Program-made: the position numbers and the translations under genes
Shown here: piece by piece, positions 62,813 through 64,000 of the stretch
Layout of the letters: each line of letters starts with the position of its first letter
Numbering within the stretch: position 1 is the first letter of the stretch
The notes under the pieces: generated by a model
The model's database searches: none
The model's input: the letters and a program-made list of their open reading frames with translations, nothing else
What the model was told of the DNA's origin: nothing
From: Prevotella sp. P2-180
GTDB taxonomy: Bacteria > Bacteroidota > Bacteroidia > Bacteroidales > Bacteroidaceae
DNA length: 64,000 nucleotides
Assembly: GCF_002251435.1 (NCBI RefSeq)
Contig: NZ_NPJI01000114.1
Coordinates: forward strand, 1-64,000
Direction: 5' to 3'

Positions 62813-64000
62813 ATGTCAGACATTAAGGAAAAACTCTTTACCGAGTTTACAGCACCCACTAAGCAGGAGTGGCTTGACAAAATTCAAGTCGACCTGAAAG
62901 GTGCAGACTTCAACAAAAAGTTGGTATGGAGAACAAATGAAGGCTTCGACATGCAGCCCTTCTACCGCAGAGAGGACATTGAGGGTCTTGCCACCCCCAA
63001 CGCTCTTCCGGGAGAGTTCCCATTCGTACGTGGTAACAAAAAGGACAACAATGTATGGCGCGTGCGCCAAAACATCGTTGCCGACGACGCCAAGGCTGCC
63101 AACACCAAGGCTCTTGACATCCTCAACAAGGGCATCGACTCCTTGGGATTCAAGATCAAGGGCAGCGACGTCAGCGCTGAGTTCATCGACACGCTACTTG
63201 AGGGTATTTGCCTTGAGTGTATCGACGTCAACTTCTCAACATGCCAGTGCCACACACTCGAACTGGCTCAGATTCTCGTGGCTTACTTTGAGAAAAAAGG
63301 CTATGACAAAGAGAAGATCAATGGCTCTATCGCCTTCGACCCCATTGAAAAAATTCTCATAAAGGGAAAGGACACCACTAAGATGGTAGCTAAGGCCAAG
63401 GAACTCGTTGAATTGCTGAAGGACTATCGTTTCTTCCGCTGCATCGCCGTCAACTCTGAGGCTCTCAACAATTCTGGCGCTTATATCGTACAGGAACTGG
63501 GATATGCCTTGGCATGGGGTAACGAGTATCTGCAGCAGATGGTTGAAGCTGGAGTGGAGCCTACTCTCGCTGCCAGCAAGATAAAGTTCAATATGGGCAT
63601 CTCAGAAAACTACTTCATGGAGATTGCCAAATTCCGTGCCGCACGCATGCTTTGGGCTGAAATCGTTAAACAGTATGAGCCAAAGTGCGACTGCGCTTGC
63701 ATGATGATGGTCAATGCCACCACTTCATCTTATAATATGACTGTGTTTGACAGCTATGTCAACCTGCTCCGCACCCAGACCGAGACTATGTCGGCTGCCC
63801 TTGCCGGAGTTTATTCTATCGTGGTACGCCCATTTGACGACGCATACCAAGCTCCTACAGACTTCTCTGAGCGCATAGCACGCAACCAGCAGCTTCTGCT
63901 CAAGGAAGAGAGCCACTTCGATAAGGTAGTTGACCCATCGGCCGGTTCTTACTTCATCGAGGAACTCACTAACTCGCTTGCAGATGCCGCTTGGAAAATC
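62813..64000 (+). CDS. mutA: Methylmalonyl-CoA mutase small (beta) subunit, 3' end outside window
   Basis: The frame is open for 396 codons and runs off the window end. It starts MSDIKEKLFTEFTAPTKQEW and contains the mutase fold segments QPFYRREDIEGL, QELGYALAWGNEYL, NMGISENYFMEIAKFRAARML, NATTSSYNMTVFDSYVNLLR and DPSAGSYFIEEL. It is the non-cobalamin-binding partner of MutB, which should follow downstream. The enzyme isomerises succinyl-CoA to methylmalonyl-CoA, the substrate of the sodium-pump decarboxylase encoded 3 kb away, on the path to propionate. Confidence 0.93.
   Translation, partial: MSDIKEKLFTEFTAPTKQEWLDKIQVDLKGADFNKKLVWRTNEGFDMQPFYRREDIEGLATPNALPGEFPFVRGNKKDNNVWRVRQNIVADDAKAANTKALDILNKGIDSLGFKIKGSDVSAEFIDTLLEGICLECIDVNFSTCQCHTLELAQILVAYFEKKGYDKEKINGSIAFDPIEKILIKGKDTTKMVAKAKELVELLKDYRFFRCIAVNSEALNNSGAYIVQELGYALAWGNEYLQQMVEAGVEPTLAASKIKFNMGISENYFMEIAKFRAARMLWAEIVKQYEPKCDCACMMMVNATTSSYNMTVFDSYVNLLRTQTETMSAALAGVYSIVVRPFDDAYQAPTDFSERIARNQQLLLKEESHFDKVVDPSAGSYFIEELTNSLADAAWKI

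Overview
The window looks like chromosomal DNA of a Bacteroidales bacterium close to Prevotella/Segatella. Supporting signs are the repeated promoter form TTTG-N(19-21)-TAnnTTTG, an UpxY-type antiterminator, a CarboxypepD_reg/TonB receptor, a complete Rnf operon of the phylum's gene order, sodium-pump decarboxylase genes next to methylmalonyl-CoA mutase (propionate formation), and stand-alone pieces typical of this phylum such as a separate MetH activation domain. Species assignment is an inference.

Region 1 (1-7.2 kb) is an accessory island. Repeat-rich intergenic DNA occurs in four related copies built of small hairpins. It separates a DUF3791/DUF3990 toxin-antitoxin-like cassette, a hypothetical gene, a Panacea gene followed by a DUF1016/YhcG PD-(D/E)XK nuclease gene, an orphan antitoxin-like small gene abutting what may be an acetyltransferase remnant, an orphan UpxY gene and a truncated tyrosine recombinase. 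Region 2 (7.2-15.8 kb) holds an Oar-like TonB-dependent receptor and two paralogous membrane histidine kinases with substrate-binding-protein-like sensor domains. Nested perfect inverted repeats flank the receptor and the first kinase. umuC and galE follow on the other strand.

Region 3 (18.4-35.4 kb) is housekeeping: rseC-rnfBCDGEA; a six-gene run of DUF4369 lipoprotein, pyrC, MetH activation domain, metallophosphoesterase, plsC and an SpoU methyltransferase; a yccA/ftsB-like group; a GNAT gene; and lutABC for lactate oxidation. Region 4 (35.4-46.8 kb) has a tightly overlapping rmlB-purT-fdtA-FemAB-like-fdtB operon predicted to make a dTDP-3-amino-3,6-dideoxyhexose derivative, a MATE/Cmk-like/YfcE group, and a galM-gluP-galK galactose operon that complements galE. 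Region 5 (46.9-57.4 kb) has folC, dnaJ, grpE and an asymmetric ABC-F gene, then hisG-hisD-hisC, then a divergent lytic transglycosylase and a WecB-like protein that lacks canonical catalytic residues. Region 6 (57.4-64 kb) has a LuxR regulator with a degenerate receiver, the beta, biotin and gamma-like subunits of a sodium-pumping decarboxylase, an AspT/YidE transporter, and the start of mutA, which runs off the window.

No rRNA, tRNA, CRISPR array or intact transposase gene was seen. The most novel-looking items are the covarying hairpin array, the DUF3990 cassette with an operator-like palindrome over its promoter, the receptor plus SBP-kinase system inside inverted repeats, the FemAB-containing aminosugar operon, and several enzymes with altered catalytic motifs (ABC-F, WecB-like, pseudo-receiver).
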